Below are positions 36,921 through 45,932 of a DNA stretch of 64,000 nucleotides, piece by piece. The stretch comes from Plecoglossus altivelis (Eukaryota > Chordata > Actinopteri > Osmeriformes > Plecoglossidae). The translations under genes were made by a program, and so were the position numbers. The stretch lies in contig BROE01000007.1 of NCBI GenBank assembly GCA_036571765.1, positions 14,104,209 to 14,168,208 on the forward strand. Reading direction: 5' to 3'. Position 1 is the first letter of the stretch; each line of letters begins with the position of its first letter. A model generated the notes under the pieces. The model searched no databases. It was not told the origin of the DNA and saw only the letters and a list, made by a program, of their open reading frames with translations.

Positions 36921-39110
36921 GGGGTGGGGGGGGGGGGCTAAGCTGGTTCCTGTTACACATCAGATCACACACACAGACTTCCACAAAAACACTCACCAAC
37001 TAGGGTCCCCCTCTTCCCCTGCCGGTGCTTGTGGTATGGGTCAAATGGTCTTTGGAAGGTCCCAGTGTAACTACTCTGCTGGTCCTCACCTCTAAGTCAA
37101 CGTGACGCATGCCAGCCAATCTCAGCCCAGCAGGTCGACATCATGACGCCGCGGTCAAACACCTGTCAGACACCCTGACGGAGAACGCACGGGGCCGGCG
37201 GCAGTGAGTGGGGGGGGGGGGAGGGAGGCGGAAGGGGAGGGAGGGAGGGGCAGGGAAAGGGAGGAGGGGCAGTTGAGGGAGGGGGGCAGGAGGAGGAGGG
37301 GCAGTTGAGGAGGGGGGCAGGTGAGTGGGGGGCAGGTGAGGGTGGGGTAGGGAGGGGCAGGTGAGGGCACGGGGGCAGGGAGGGAGGGAGGGGGCAGGTG
37401 GAGGAGGGGGCAAGGTGAGGCGGGGGCAGGTGAGGGTGGGGTAAGGCAAGGGGCCCAGGTGAGGGTATGAGTCGAGTTGGAGGGAGGGGGCGTCGCCAGG
37501 TGAGAGGACGCAGCACGGTGAGGGTGGGGTAGAGGGGGTAGGCGAGGGCAGGTGAGGGCGGGAATGTGGTCGTTTCATGAATAATCTGACATGAAGCGTA
37601 TAGAAAGGATGTGGTATGTCTCATCGTCAATGTGTCCAGTGAGTTTGGTGCCTGGTCTCTGAACGAACAGGTCCTGTACAACACAGGAAGTTGGGAGGGG
37701 GGCAGGGGGAGGGGGGGTGGGGGAGAGGGATGAGGATGTGAGGGGTGAGGGGTGAGGGGAGGCGAGATGGGAGGGATGAGGGGAGGGGGCAGCAGGCTGG
37801 ATGGAAGTGTGGGGCAAGGATGAGTGGAGGACGGGCAGGTGGAGGAGGGGGGCGCAGGTGAGGGGGAGGGAGGCAGGTGAGGGCGGGGGGTCCAGGTGAG
37901 GGTGGGGTACGGAGGGGCAGCGTGCGGGAGGGGCAGGTGAGAGGGAGCGGGCAGGTGAGGTGGGACGGTAGCGTTTCACAGGTAGTCGGGCAGGTGAGGG
38001 GGGGGAATGGTGGTGTTCATGAATAACTGACATGACAGCCGTTAAAAGGATGTGTAGCTCATGTCATGTGTCAGTGAGTTGGTGCCGTCTCTGACGACAG
38101 CTCCTGTACAACCAGGAAGTGGCAAACAGGAAGTGGCAAACAGGAAGTGGTCAACAGGAAGTGGCAAACAGGAAATGCCACACTGACATTGTCCGACTCC
38201 ACGTAATCAAGGCTCTTTATATTCTGAACAAAGTCAAAGTCATCATTTATTGCGTGCTTAAACTTGTATCAGTGTTTATCTAGAAAGTTTATCAAGTATG
38301 TAAGTCTAAATGTACACTCACATCAAGCCTATAGTAGGATCTAGATTTGGGATAAACCCCTAATGTTTACAACGTCTGGCTCAGCCCCTGCCTACCACCA
38401 TTACTACAACCTAATTCTGTAGGATGGTCTGTAGTCAGATACTCACACCTTGTTATGCCCATGCCATGACCCCTGACCTCTTCCCCCCACCCCACCCCAC
38501 CCCTCCCTGCACCTTCCCTAGGAAAGGACGACGTCCTGGACATTGAGATCGACTCCTACATCCACTGCATCAGTGCCTTTGTGAAGCTGGCCCAGAGTGA
38601 GTACGCCCTGCTGACCGAAATCATCCCAGAACACCACCAGAAGAAGACCTTCGACTCCCTCATCCAGGTCAGAGGTCAAACCAATCACCGTGGCGACAGC
38701 TCTGCCACCTGTGAAAGCCCTGTCGGCCTCGTGGCGCTGCTTTTGATGACTGCGACGCTGTGTGTCCTCCTGACCTGCAGGAGGCGCTAGATAACCTGAT
38801 GTTGGAGGGCGACAGCATCGTGTTGGCGGCTCGTCGGGCTATCACGCGGCACGACTACTCTGCTGTGCTCACCATCTTCCCCATCCTCCGACACCTGAAG
38901 CAGACCAAGTCTGACTTCGACTCTACTCTGCAGGTACGCTTCGCTCCCTGACTCAACCTGTCATGTGAGACATGTGACCTAAGTACTCCGTTTCCATTGG
39001 CTTATGTTTTGGGTGCGGCTCCACTGGCTCTTCGGATTAGAGCTGATGAATGATCACAGGGGTGTGGTTTGAAATCTGTCTGTTCTTGTCCTGTCTTCTC
39101 CCCCTCTTTC

Positions 39111-39147
<37 letters not shown>

Positions 39148-40648
39148 TGTCTCTCTCTCTCTGTCTCTCTCTCTCTCTCAAACTGTCCTTTCACTGATAC
39201 AATCAGAAAAAGAAAAATCTGAAAAGCACCAATCTGTAGACTTGAAACTTGTGTTTGTGTTGAACCAGGGCACGGCTGCCAGCACTAAGAACAAGCTGCC
39301 GACTCTCATCACGTCTATGGAGACTGTAGGAGCCAAGGCCCTGGAAGAGTTTGCAGACAGCATCAAGGTGAGGAGCTGTTGTTCAGCAGCTGTCTGTGCG
39401 TGGCTGTGGCCCAGATCTGTATTTCACCTGACAGCTCGGCTTCTCTTTCCACCCTCTCTTTTCTCTTTCCCTCTCCCGCCCTCTCTCTGCCCCCCCTCCA
39501 TTTCCCTCTCCCCCGCCCTCTCTCTGCCCCACCCCCTCTATTCCCCTCTCCCCTCACTCCCGCCCTGTCTCTGTCACCCCCCCTCTATTTCTCTCTCCCC
39601 TCTCTCCTGCTCTCTCTTCCCCTTCCCTCGCTCTCTATCTCTCTCTGCCCCCCTGTATTTCCCTCTCCCCTCTCTTTCTCGTTCCCCCTCTCTCCTGCCC
39701 TCTCTCTGTCACCCCCTCTCTTCCCCTTCCCTCACTCTCTCTCTTTCCCTCCCCCCTCTCTACCCCCCCCCCCTTGTCATCTTCTCCATCTTCCTTTTTT
39801 CCTCCTCCTCTCCTCTCCGCCTCTCTCTCTTCCTCCCCCACCCCCCCCCCACAACCCCCCCCCCCCTCTCTCTATCTCTTTCTCTCTCTCTCTTCTCTCT
39901 CTCTCTTCTTCTCTCTCTTCTCTCCTCTCAAACTGCTTCATGATACAATCAGAAAAAAAAATCTGAAAGCCCAATCTGTAGACTTGAAACTTGTGTTTGT
40001 GTTGAACCAGGGCACGGCTGCCAGCACTAAGAACAAGCTGCCGACTCTCATCACGTCTATGGAGACTGTAGGAGCCAAGGCCCTGGAAGAGTTTGCAGAC
40101 AGCATCAAGGTGAGGAGCTGTTGTTCAGCAGCTGTCTGTGCGTGGCTGTGGCCCAGATCTATTCAGCTGCACAGTCTTCTCTCCCTCCTTTTCTCTTTCC
40201 CTCTCCCGCCCTCTCAATCTGCCCCCCCTCCATTTTCCTCTCCCCGACCCTCTCTCTGCCCGCACCCCTCCTTTCCCCTCTCCCCTCACTCCCGCCCTGT
40301 CTCTGTCACCCCCCCTCTATTCTCTCTCCCTCTCCTGCTCTCTCTTCCCCTCCCCGCTCTCTATCTCTCTCGCCCCCTGTCATTTCCCTCCCCCTACTCT
40401 TTTCTTCCCCCTTTCCGCCTCACTCTGTCACCCCCTCTCTCTCGTCCCTCCTCTCTCTCTTCCCCCCCTCTCACCCCCCCCCTCTCTCTCCATCTGTTCT
40501 TCTCTCTGCTCTTCCACAGAATGATCCTGACAAGGAGTATAACATGCCCAAGGATGGTACTGTCCATGAGCTAACCAGCAACGTAAGCTCCCCTTAGCCT
40601 TATGTTCCTCTTTAACACTGCTGTACAGGACAGCCTGAGGGCTAGTGT

Positions 40649-40701
<53 letters not shown>

Positions 40702-40718
40702 TCTCTCTCTCGGTCTCC

Positions 40719-40750
<32 letters not shown>

Positions 40751-40781
40751 TTCTCTCTCTCACTGTCTCTCTCTCTCACTG

Positions 40782-40812
<31 letters not shown>

Positions 40813-40847
40813 CTCTCTCTCACTGTCTCTGTCTCTCTCTCAATGTC

Positions 40848-40881
<34 letters not shown>

Positions 40882-43500
40882 CCTACCTCTCTCACTCTCT
40901 GTCTCTCCCTTCCTAACTCTCTCTCCCTTCCTAACTCTCTCTCTCCCTTCCTAACTCTCTCTCTCCCTTGCCAGGCCATCCTGTTCCTGCAGCAGCTGTT
41001 GGACTTCCAGGAGACGGCTGGGGCCATGCTGGCATCTCAAGGTAGGCCAGGTCTCCATCCTGGACTGTGCTTGATCTCTGTCTCATCTGTCCCTGTCTCC
41101 GTAGCTCAGCGTTATCTCTGCCGCCACGCTACCCCCTTGGAGGTATCCATCTCCCATATCCACTTAGTTGTCCGTGTTCATTGTTGCCTGGGGGCTGGTT
41201 GTCATGGCGCCGGAGGTAACCCTGGGTTCACGTGGCGTTGGAGGGCCGTTGTACGTGTGTGTGTTGTCTGCGCCCAGAGCGATGATCATCCCATCTCTAG
41301 AACACAGGGACCTCCCCCCACACCACCCCTCTTCTACCAGACTGTTCTAGAAACCCTCTTCTCCGGTTGTGTCAGCGTTTCCCTCTAGTTCGACCTTCTC
41401 CTTCCTGTTGCTGTTTCCACACTTCCTGTGCTGTGCTGACTCTTCACTTCTTTCCCCTGCGAATGACGCTCCCTTCCTCTGCCTCTAGAGGGAGCCCTCT
41501 ACACACCCTTAAGTCTTACAGGATTTTCTCAGGAAAAATGATTCAGCATTGAGTTTAGTATGTGCATTTCCTCAAGTTTCTTCAGGGAACAATTTATCCT
41601 TGATAAGTGAGTTTAAAGTCATTTTAGAAGGAAAAAGAAACCCCATAAAGGGAATTTTTAGACGTGTATAGTGCGGGATGTTTGGTCATCAAGGGTTTTG
41701 TAGGGGGATTCCCTGTTCCTTCCAAGCTCCGCCCCTCTTCCCTCATCCTCTTCCTCCTTTCACTCCACGTTGACCCCACGTTGACCCCATGTTGATCCCA
41801 TTTTCAACCCCGCTACCCTGTCAGCGTTGCTGTCTGGCTGTCGATGTGCTGTTGGCTACACTGCTTACTCTGCACTGACTAACCTTTTTATCTAACCTTT
41901 GACACTTTGCTTCTCTTCTCTCTGTTTCTCTGTGATCTCTTCCTCTCTTCTTGCCTTGCGTCTGCCCCGTAGTTCTGGGGGATACTTATAATATACCTAT
42001 AGACCCCCGAGGTAAGCCAAAACTATGGGGCCCTGGTGTTGTGTATATATATATATATATGATTGCATGTTTTATCTACCTGCCGTTTAAATATCTTTAT
42101 TAACATGTTCATTAACGTGATTAATACTGTCTGTTGGCTCATTGATGATGCTGATCACACTTCAGGGACTCCATGCGAGCCTCTGAAGTGTACGTTATGG
42201 AAACAACGTTGTCATGAAACCATAGAAACTCCGAAAGTACTGCTTCTAATCCAAAAATGATATTTGAATTACAATAGCGACGTGTATGTATGTATGTACA
42301 TGCCCTTGGGATTTAGGTTGATTTGTTCGTTAGATGAAAATTGTACGGAAGAATCGCTCAAACCCAGAAACGTGACTCTGTAACCAGAGATTGGAGCGTG
42401 AGGTTGCAGCGTGAGGTTGGAGTGCTAAGTTGCAAAGTGAGGTTGCAGCGTGAGGTTGGAGTGCTAAGTTGCAACGTGAGGTTGGAGCTCGAGGTTGGAG
42501 CTCGAGGTTGGAGCGTGAGGTTGGAGCGTGAGGTTGGAGCGTGAGGTTGGAGCGTGAGGTTGCGGCGTGAGGTTGGAGCGTGAGGTTGGAGCGTGAGGTT
42601 GGAGCGTGAGGTTGCGGCGTGAGGTTGCGGCGTGAGGTTGGAGCTCGAGGTTGTAACGTGAGGTTGCAACGTGAGGTTGGAGCGTGAGGTTGCAGCGTGA
42701 GGTTGGAGCTTGTGTTTATTCTGTGTTTGTAACATTCAGAGACCAGCTCATCTGCCAGCAGCTACAGCTCAGAGTTCAGCCGAAGACTTCTCAGCACCTA
42801 CATATGTAAGAATCTCACCTTCGGTCTGTCAGACGACATTCCTGCTTTGTTTGGTTTTGCGTGTATCTTCACCGTACCAAAAGAGAGGTCCAGTTTGTTT
42901 CCTGAAAGCAGCTGTTGTCTTCCAGGCAAGGTGCTGGGGAACCTGCAGCTGAATCTGCTTAGCAAATCCAAAGTGTACGAAGACGCGGCTCTGAGCGCCA
43001 TCTTCCTCCACAACAACTACAACTACATCCTCAAGTCTCTGGAGAAGTAAGTGACGGGCATCAGCCTTCGCCTCCACGCCCTCTCACACCCTGTCACACC
43101 CTGTCACACCCTGTCACACCCTGTCACACCCTGTCACACCCTGTCACACCCTCTTAAATCCTTTCACGCCCTCTCACGCCACGCCTTTCACCTTGATATC
43201 CACTCTGTCAGCACCACCAACCCCTTAATGGATGTCAGTTACCTGGGTGGCATTACCAAGAGATGTGTAATCTGTGTCTGTGTCTGTGTCTCAGATCAGA
43301 GCTCATCCAGCTAGTCAAAGTCACCCAGAAGCAGGCGGAGAGTTCCTACAGAGAGCTGATAGAACAGCAGGTCCAGATGTACCAGCGCAGGTGCGTACAT
43401 ACAGCAGGTCCTCTCCAACCTGTGTTTGGATCTCCCCTGTGCCACCTGGCTGTGGGTGCGAGGCTGTGACTCCAACGCCATCGTGCGCTGACTCATGCTC

Positions 43501-43533
<33 letters not shown>

Positions 43534-44570
43534 TTCCAGCTGGTTCAAGGTCACCGAGCATCTCACCGACAGAAACATGCCGGCGTTCCAGCCCGGCGCC
43601 AAGGTGGTACTGTTGCACAGACACGGAACGCGTGGTTGTCTCTTCTCAGATGTGGTTGTGTGATTAAATTTTTGTCTTCTTTTTCCTTTTCTGTGCATCT
43701 CTAGCTGAAGGACAAGGAACGTCAGGTTATCAAAGACAAATTCAAGGTAAGATGATCTTTGCTCTTGATGTTTTCCCACAGACTCCCGTGAAAACCCTTG
43801 GTCTGGTATTATAGGGTGGAGTGGACAAGTCAGTCTGTACTCTGGGTCTGGTAATGTTGGGTGGAGGGGACAAGTCAGTCTGTACTCTGGGTCTGGTAAT
43901 GTTGGGTGGAGGGGACAGGTCAGTCTGTATTCTGGGTCTGGTAATGTTTGGTGGAGGGGACAGGTCAGTCTGTATTCTGGGTCTGGTAATGTAGGGTGGA
44001 GGGGACAGGTCAGTCTGTACTCTGGGTCTGGTAATGTAGGGTGGAGGGGACAGGTCAGTCTGTACTCTGGGTCTGGTAATGTTGGGTGGAGGGGACAGGT
44101 CAGTCTGTACTCTGGGTCTGGTAATGTTGGGTGGAGGGGACAGGTCAGTCTGTATTCTGGGTCTGGTAATGTTGGGTGGAGGGAACAGATCAGTCTGTAC
44201 TCTGGGTCTGGTAATGGAAGATGGAAGAGACGCGTCAGTATGAACGTGACTCTCTGTCTCCCCCTGCAGGGCTTTAACGACGGTCTGGAGGAACTGTGCA
44301 AGATCCAGAAAGTCTGGGCCATCCCTGACAAGAGTCAGCGGGACGCCATTCGCCAGGCCCAGAAGAAGATGGTGTCAGAGGCTTACAGGAACTTCCTGCA
44401 AAGGTCAGAGTCACTGGGATTTACTTCCTACGTTTCTGACGGTCTGACGATCTTCTCAAAACGTACCTCAGTGTTTTGACTCGATCTTGATGGTGTTTTG
44501 ACCTTTGTGTTTCTTNTGGCTGTGGGTGCGAGGCTGTGACTCCAACGCCATTGTGCGCTGACTCATGCTC

Positions 44571-44603
<33 letters not shown>

Positions 44604-45479
44604 TTCCAGCTGGTTCAAGGTCACTGAGCATCTCACCGACAGGAACATGCCGGCGTTCCAGCCCGGCGCCAAGGTGGTACTGTCGCACAGACACGGAACG
44701 CGTCGTTGTCTCTTCTCAGATGTGGTTGTGTGATTTAATTTTTGTCTTCTTTTTCCTTTTCTGTGCATCTCTAGCTGAAGGACAAGGAGCGTCAGGTTAT
44801 CAAAGACAAATTCAAGGTAAGATGATCTTCACTCTTGATGTTTTCCCACAGACTCCCGTGAAAACCCTTGGTCTGGTATTATAGGGTGGAGTGGACAAGT
44901 CAGTCTGTACTCTGGGTCTGGTAATGTTGGGTGGAGGGGACAGATCAGTCTGTACTCTGGGTCTGGTAATGTAGGGTGGAGGGGACAGGTCAGTCTGTAT
45001 TCTGGGTCTGGTAATGTAGGGTGGAGGGGACAGGTCAGTCTGTACTCTGGGTCTTGTAGTGGAAGATGGAAGAGACGCGTCAGTATGAACGTGACTCTCT
45101 GTCTCCCCCTGCAGGGCTTTAACGACGGTCTGGAGGAACTGTGCAAGATCCAGAAAGTCTGGGCCATCCCTGACAAGAGTCAGCGGGACGCCATTCGCCA
45201 GGCCCAGAAGAAGATGGTGTCAGAGGCTTACAGGAACTTCCTGCAAAGGTCAGAGTCACTGGGATTTACTTCCTACGTTTCTGACGGTCTGACGATCTTC
45301 TCAAAACGTACCTCAGTGTTTTGACTCGATCTTGATGGTGTTTTGACCTTTGTGTTTCTTCTTCTTCTTCTTGCAGATACGCCAACATCTCGTTCACTAA
45401 GAACCCTGAGAAGTATAACAAGTACAGGCCGGAACAGGTGGAGGAAATGATCGAGAGGCTTTTTGACACCTCAGCTTAA
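31106..45479 (+). CDS. exoc7: Exocyst complex component 7 (Exo70)
   Basis: Exo70 tethers secretory vesicles by binding PI(4,5)P2 at the plasma membrane and can stimulate Arp2/3. Nineteen constitutive exons give 666 residues (human 653 for the short form): 31106-31165, 31305-31370, 31468-31652, 32023-32128, 32429-32651, 33810-33977, 38522-38667, 38781-38933, 39269-39367, 40520-40582, 40975-41041, 41973-42011, 42740-42805, 42926-43046, 43295-43390, 43540-43603, 43705-43746, 44270-44403 and 45377-45479. Every junction keeps frame. Key blocks are SFESRLMQLENSIIPVHKQT (N-terminal coiled coil), LVEYGRNQ, PEHHQKKTFDSLIQ, NMPKDGTVHELTSNAILFLQ, LHNNYNYILKSLEK, GFNDGLEELCKIQK and the basic C-terminal KNPEKYNKY...RLFDTSA that binds lipid in the family. 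Two cassette exons (34696-34707, 36382-36474) extend it by 35 residues. Extra exon copies at 34114-34274, 40011-40109 and 44610-45248 are described separately and were left out of this model. Confidence 0.97.
31735..31960 (+). repeat. Interspersed repeat in exoc7 intron 3
   Basis: Second, longer copy of the element at 24637-24800 (GTCATTCCGCTACATGCGGG, GGAACGAAATGTCGTGCC). It ends with a duplicated ACCGAACTGTACGAATACTT. Confidence 0.75.
32192..32339. mobile_element. MITE copy in exoc7 intron 4
   Basis: Two arms TTCTAATGAATGGGTTGTTA and ATGACCCATTCATTAGAATG are close inverted repeats, and the element ends GTTTGACACCCCTG. It is the same family as 9516-9980; the left terminus is missing. Confidence 0.7.
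32660..32850. repeat. CTCACCCTCCT minisatellite
   Basis: Irregular 9-12 base units (CTCACCCTCCTCACC) after exoc7 exon 5. Confidence 0.9.
32983..33095. repeat. 18-bp repeat GCGTTGCCGAGCGACGAG
   Basis: About six copies of an 18-base unit with CCGAG/CTAAG variants in exoc7 intron 5. It gives an open frame of RRGVAE repeats by period alone. Confidence 0.93.
33445..33808. repeat. CT-rich tract before exoc7 exon 6
   Basis: CTCTCTCTGTCTCT repeats with several TCTCCTGTCCTGTTCTCTCT units lead into the exon 6 acceptor CGCTTGCAG at 33801-33809. Confidence 0.93.
33984..34025. repeat. Poly-C run after exoc7 exon 6
   Basis: Roughly 40 C follow the exon 6 donor and are directly followed by a damaged second copy of the CT tract and exon 6. 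A run this long is a frequent cause of sequencing and assembly failure. Confidence 0.9.
34027..34275 (+). pseudogene. Damaged second copy of exoc7 exon 6
   Basis: The CT tract, acceptor, exon and donor of exon 6 (33810-33977) recur, with the exon part at 34114-34274. It is 161 bases instead of 168 and has about ten single-base insertions and deletions (for example CTTCATGGAACG for CTTCATGAACG), so the frame is lost at once. The flanking intact exon encodes the same residues without error. Either an uncorrected duplicate or a dead exon. Confidence 0.85.
34696..34707 (+). other. exoc7 12-nt microexon (VYIP)
   Basis: TCTACATCCCAG sits between GATGACAG and GTAAAA. In phase after exon 6 it inserts V-Y-I-P. 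The long mammalian EXOC7 isoform has the same residues at this place, so this is a conserved optional microexon. Confidence 0.85.
35040..35325. repeat. Interspersed fish repeat in exoc7 intron 6
   Basis: ATAGCCCTTTTTTCCAAGCA, GGAAGACGAGGAAAAACTCC and AAGAAACCTTGAGAGGAGCA follow each other in the order seen in a widespread fish SINE-like repeat. No coding capacity. The interval 35326-36380 also has AT-rich sequence near 35720-35790 but nothing coding that I can support. Confidence 0.6.
36382..36474 (+). other. exoc7 93-nt cassette exon
   Basis: Flanked by GGGAGCAG and GTAACG, the exon encodes T-I-R-K-A-Q-N-L-L-K-Q-Y-S-Q-H-G-L-D-G and then KKGGSNLTPLEG. Length is divisible by three and phases are 1/1, so inclusion or skipping keeps frame. 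It corresponds to the alternative exon of mammalian EXOC7. Confidence 0.88.
36829..36940. repeat. Poly-G run of about 110 bases
   Basis: Almost pure G with one C (36864), one A and one T. It could form G-quadruplexes or be a basecalling/gap-fill artefact. The proline-rich minus-strand frames are meaningless. Confidence 0.9.
37200..38120. repeat. GGGGCAGGTGAGG minisatellite present as two noisy copies
   Basis: The G-rich GGGGCAGGTGAGG repeat and its right flank occur twice: flank 37561-37693 (CATGAATAATCTGACATGAA) and 38004-38121 (CATGAATAACTGACATGACA). The second is shorter by many one-base deletions. It lies in exoc7 intron 6. Confidence 0.75.
38112..38177. repeat. 15-bp repeat CAGGAAGTGGCAAA
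   Basis: Four to five copies of ACAGGAAGTGGCAA, each with a GGAAGT core, in exoc7 intron 6. Confidence 0.85.
39179..40165 (+). repeat. Duplicated exoc7 exon 9 with flanks
   Basis: Exon 9 (39269-39367) and its flanks recur about 742 bases downstream as 40011-40109. The exon and its immediate flanks are identical over about 200 bases, while outer flanks differ by many deletions (AAACTGTCCTTTCACTGATA versus AAACTGCTTCATGATA). The extra exon is 99 bases, keeps splice sites and frame, and could add 33 residues if real. CT-rich sequence fills the gap between copies. Confidence 0.85.
40640..40965. repeat. (GT)n followed by (TC)n in exoc7 intron 10
   Basis: A GT run (about 40647-40700) is followed by TCTCTCTCTCACTGTCTC units up to the exon 11 acceptor at 40974. 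Confidence 0.95.
42390..42712. repeat. 13-bp minisatellite GGAGCGTGAGGTT
   Basis: About 25 copies with GGAGC/GCAGC/GCGGC/GGAGCTC variants, in exoc7 intron 12. The period is 13, so all frames stay open by chance of composition. Confidence 0.95.
43080..43152. repeat. 10-bp repeat CACACCCTGT
   Basis: Seven copies in exoc7 intron 14, close to the exon 14 donor. Confidence 0.95.
43448..45359 (+). repeat. Duplicated exoc7 exons 16-18 across a single N
   Basis: Bases 43448-44515 recur as 44517-45359, joined by one N at 44516. Each block has exon 16 (43540-43603; 44610-44673), exon 17 (43705-43746; 44775-44816) and exon 18 (44270-44403; 45115-45248), identical at protein level with a few silent changes. 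The blocks differ in length because the 45-bp intron minisatellite has about nine copies in the first and about four in the second. Only the second block continues into the last exon. The extra 240 coding bases would be in frame. The N points to two overlapping contigs or haplotypes that were not merged. Confidence 0.92.
43831..44215. repeat. 45-bp minisatellite in exoc7 intron 17
   Basis: About nine copies of a unit starting CAGTCTGTACTCTGGGTCTG and continuing GTAATGTTGGGTGGAGGGGA. A shorter version (about four copies) is at 44911-45055. Because 45 is divisible by three, a long minus-strand frame of 15-residue repeats appears; it is not a gene. Confidence 0.95.
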
Positions 45480-45481
45480 GA

Positions 45482-45800
45482 CGCACCCATTGGTCACGCC
45501 TTCTGAAGCCACAACCAATCCCTGACACTCATGCCAGCGTCGAACACACCCATTGGTCACACCTTCAGAAGCCACAACCAATCCCTGACACTCATTTCGG
45601 TGTCAGACACACCCATTGGTCACGCTGTCTGAAGCCACAACCAAACTCTGACACTCATGTTAGCGTTGAACACACCCATTGGTCACACCGTCTTAAGCCA
45701 CCAACCAATCCCTGACACTCATTTCAGCATCAAACACACCCATTGGTCACGCTGTCTTAAGCCACCAACCAATCCCTGACACTCATTTCAGCTTTGTGGG
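45482..45800 (+). repeat. Five-copy 63-bp repeat in exoc7 3' UTR
   Basis: Units start at CCATTGG positions 45487, 45550, 45613, 45676 and 45740. Each has CACACCCATTGGTCAC and, about 30 bases on, CAACCAA(T/A)CCCTGACACTCA. ATTGGT and ACCAAT within a unit are reverse complements, so each unit could form a short hairpin in RNA or present paired CCAAT motifs in DNA. Confidence 0.9.
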
Positions 45801-45926
45801 TCATCTGAAAGAAATGACCTCCTTCAAATCCGTCTTCGCCTGGTGTCTGATGAATGTTAATTTTATTGTATAAAGATAAATGTATTTATATGTAGTTCAC
45901 CTGTTGACCTGTGAGCACCTTAATCG

Positions 45927-45932
45927 AATAAA
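45927..45932 (+). terminator. exoc7 poly(A) signal AATAAA
   Basis: AATAAA 448 bases after the stop codon, after the CCATTGG repeat array, with GT-rich sequence shortly downstream (TTGTTTTGGTGGTGAG). Confidence 0.7.

Noticed and set aside
37141..38033. Proline-rich minus-strand frames
   Set aside because: Complement of the GGGGCAGGTGAGG array.
39050..40597. Long Ser/Leu/Pro-rich plus-strand frames
   Set aside because: CT-rich intron sequence around the duplicated exoc7 exon 9.
43321..44331. 336-codon minus-strand open frame
   Set aside because: It is mostly the 45-bp intron minisatellite read as a 15-residue repeat and overlaps exoc7 exons on the other strand.
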